Assembly: GCA_028282045.1 (NCBI GenBank)
Contig: JANQIS010000041.1
Location: forward strand, 1-5,177
DNA: 5,177 nucleotides
Reading direction: 5' to 3'
Source: Gammaproteobacteria bacterium
Lineage (GTDB): Bacteria > Pseudomonadota > Gammaproteobacteria > Francisellales > CACEW01
Position numbers and translations under genes: made by a program. Below the pieces are notes generated by a model. That model saw only the letters and a program-made list of their open reading frames with translations, did no database searches and had not been told where the DNA came from. This document shows, piece after piece, positions 5,147 through 5,177 of this stretch. Positions within the stretch are counted from its first letter, which is position 1. Each line of letters begins with the position of its first letter.

Positions 5147-5177
5147 ATGAATATTTTACTGAGTTTACCCGCTGTCC
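5147..5177 (+). CDS. Start of an unidentified gene, cut by the window edge
   Basis: ATG at 5147 opens a frame reading MNILLSLPAV to the end of the window. AGGA at 5137-5140 lies 6 nt upstream as a good ribosome site. The ten visible residues are hydrophobic and do not identify a family; they could be a signal or membrane segment. They do not resemble a MurD start, so the dcw cluster probably does not resume here. Confidence 0.5.
   Translation, partial: MNILLSLPAV

Overview
The window looks like chromosomal DNA of a gammaproteobacterium or close relative. MurE, MurF and MraY are of Gram-negative, meso-diaminopimelate type, and MraY has the gammaproteobacterial wording GQVVRDDGP, FVIVGT and MAPIHHHFEL. 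The genus cannot be fixed from the sequence alone.

Positions 113-3888 (+ strand) hold three tightly packed genes of the division and cell wall (dcw) cluster: murE, murF and mraY. The murE-murF gap is 3 nt, and murF and mraY overlap by 4 nt (ATGA). The enzymes act in succession: MurE adds the third amino acid to UDP-MurNAc-L-Ala-D-Glu, MurF adds D-Ala-D-Ala, and MraY moves phospho-MurNAc-pentapeptide onto undecaprenyl phosphate to make lipid I. Only about 110 bases precede murE, so the gene normally found there (ftsI) is at most a short tail. murD, which usually follows mraY, is absent from the remaining 1.3 kb.

Positions 3896-4715 hold a minus-strand toxin-antitoxin module of the HigBA/RelE type. 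A phage Gp49-like toxin with a GTG start comes first, followed by an overlapping XRE-family antitoxin with a strong GGAGGT ribosome site. The module has its own promoter (TTGACA, 17 bp, TACTGT), and a perfect 16-bp palindrome lies in the spacer as a likely operator. It lies between two exact copies of a 14-bp sequence, TTATGGTTGCATAA, and a long hairpin sits just upstream of its promoter. The simplest reading is that the module is a small inserted cassette of about 0.8 kb that separated mraY from its original downstream neighbour.

The neighbour on the far side, 5000 down to 4702 or 4623 on the minus strand, encodes a small exported protein of unknown function. It appears frameshifted near its 3' end. 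An alternative frame gives a natural hydrophilic ending whose last codons and stop are the right-hand 14-bp repeat, while the long open frame runs on into the cassette. Positions 5001-5146 form a divergent promoter region, and a further + strand gene begins at 5147 and leaves the window.

The most notable observation is the structure of the cassette. Next come unusual residues in conserved motifs of MurE (DNSR for DNPR) and MurF, and the short form of MraY.
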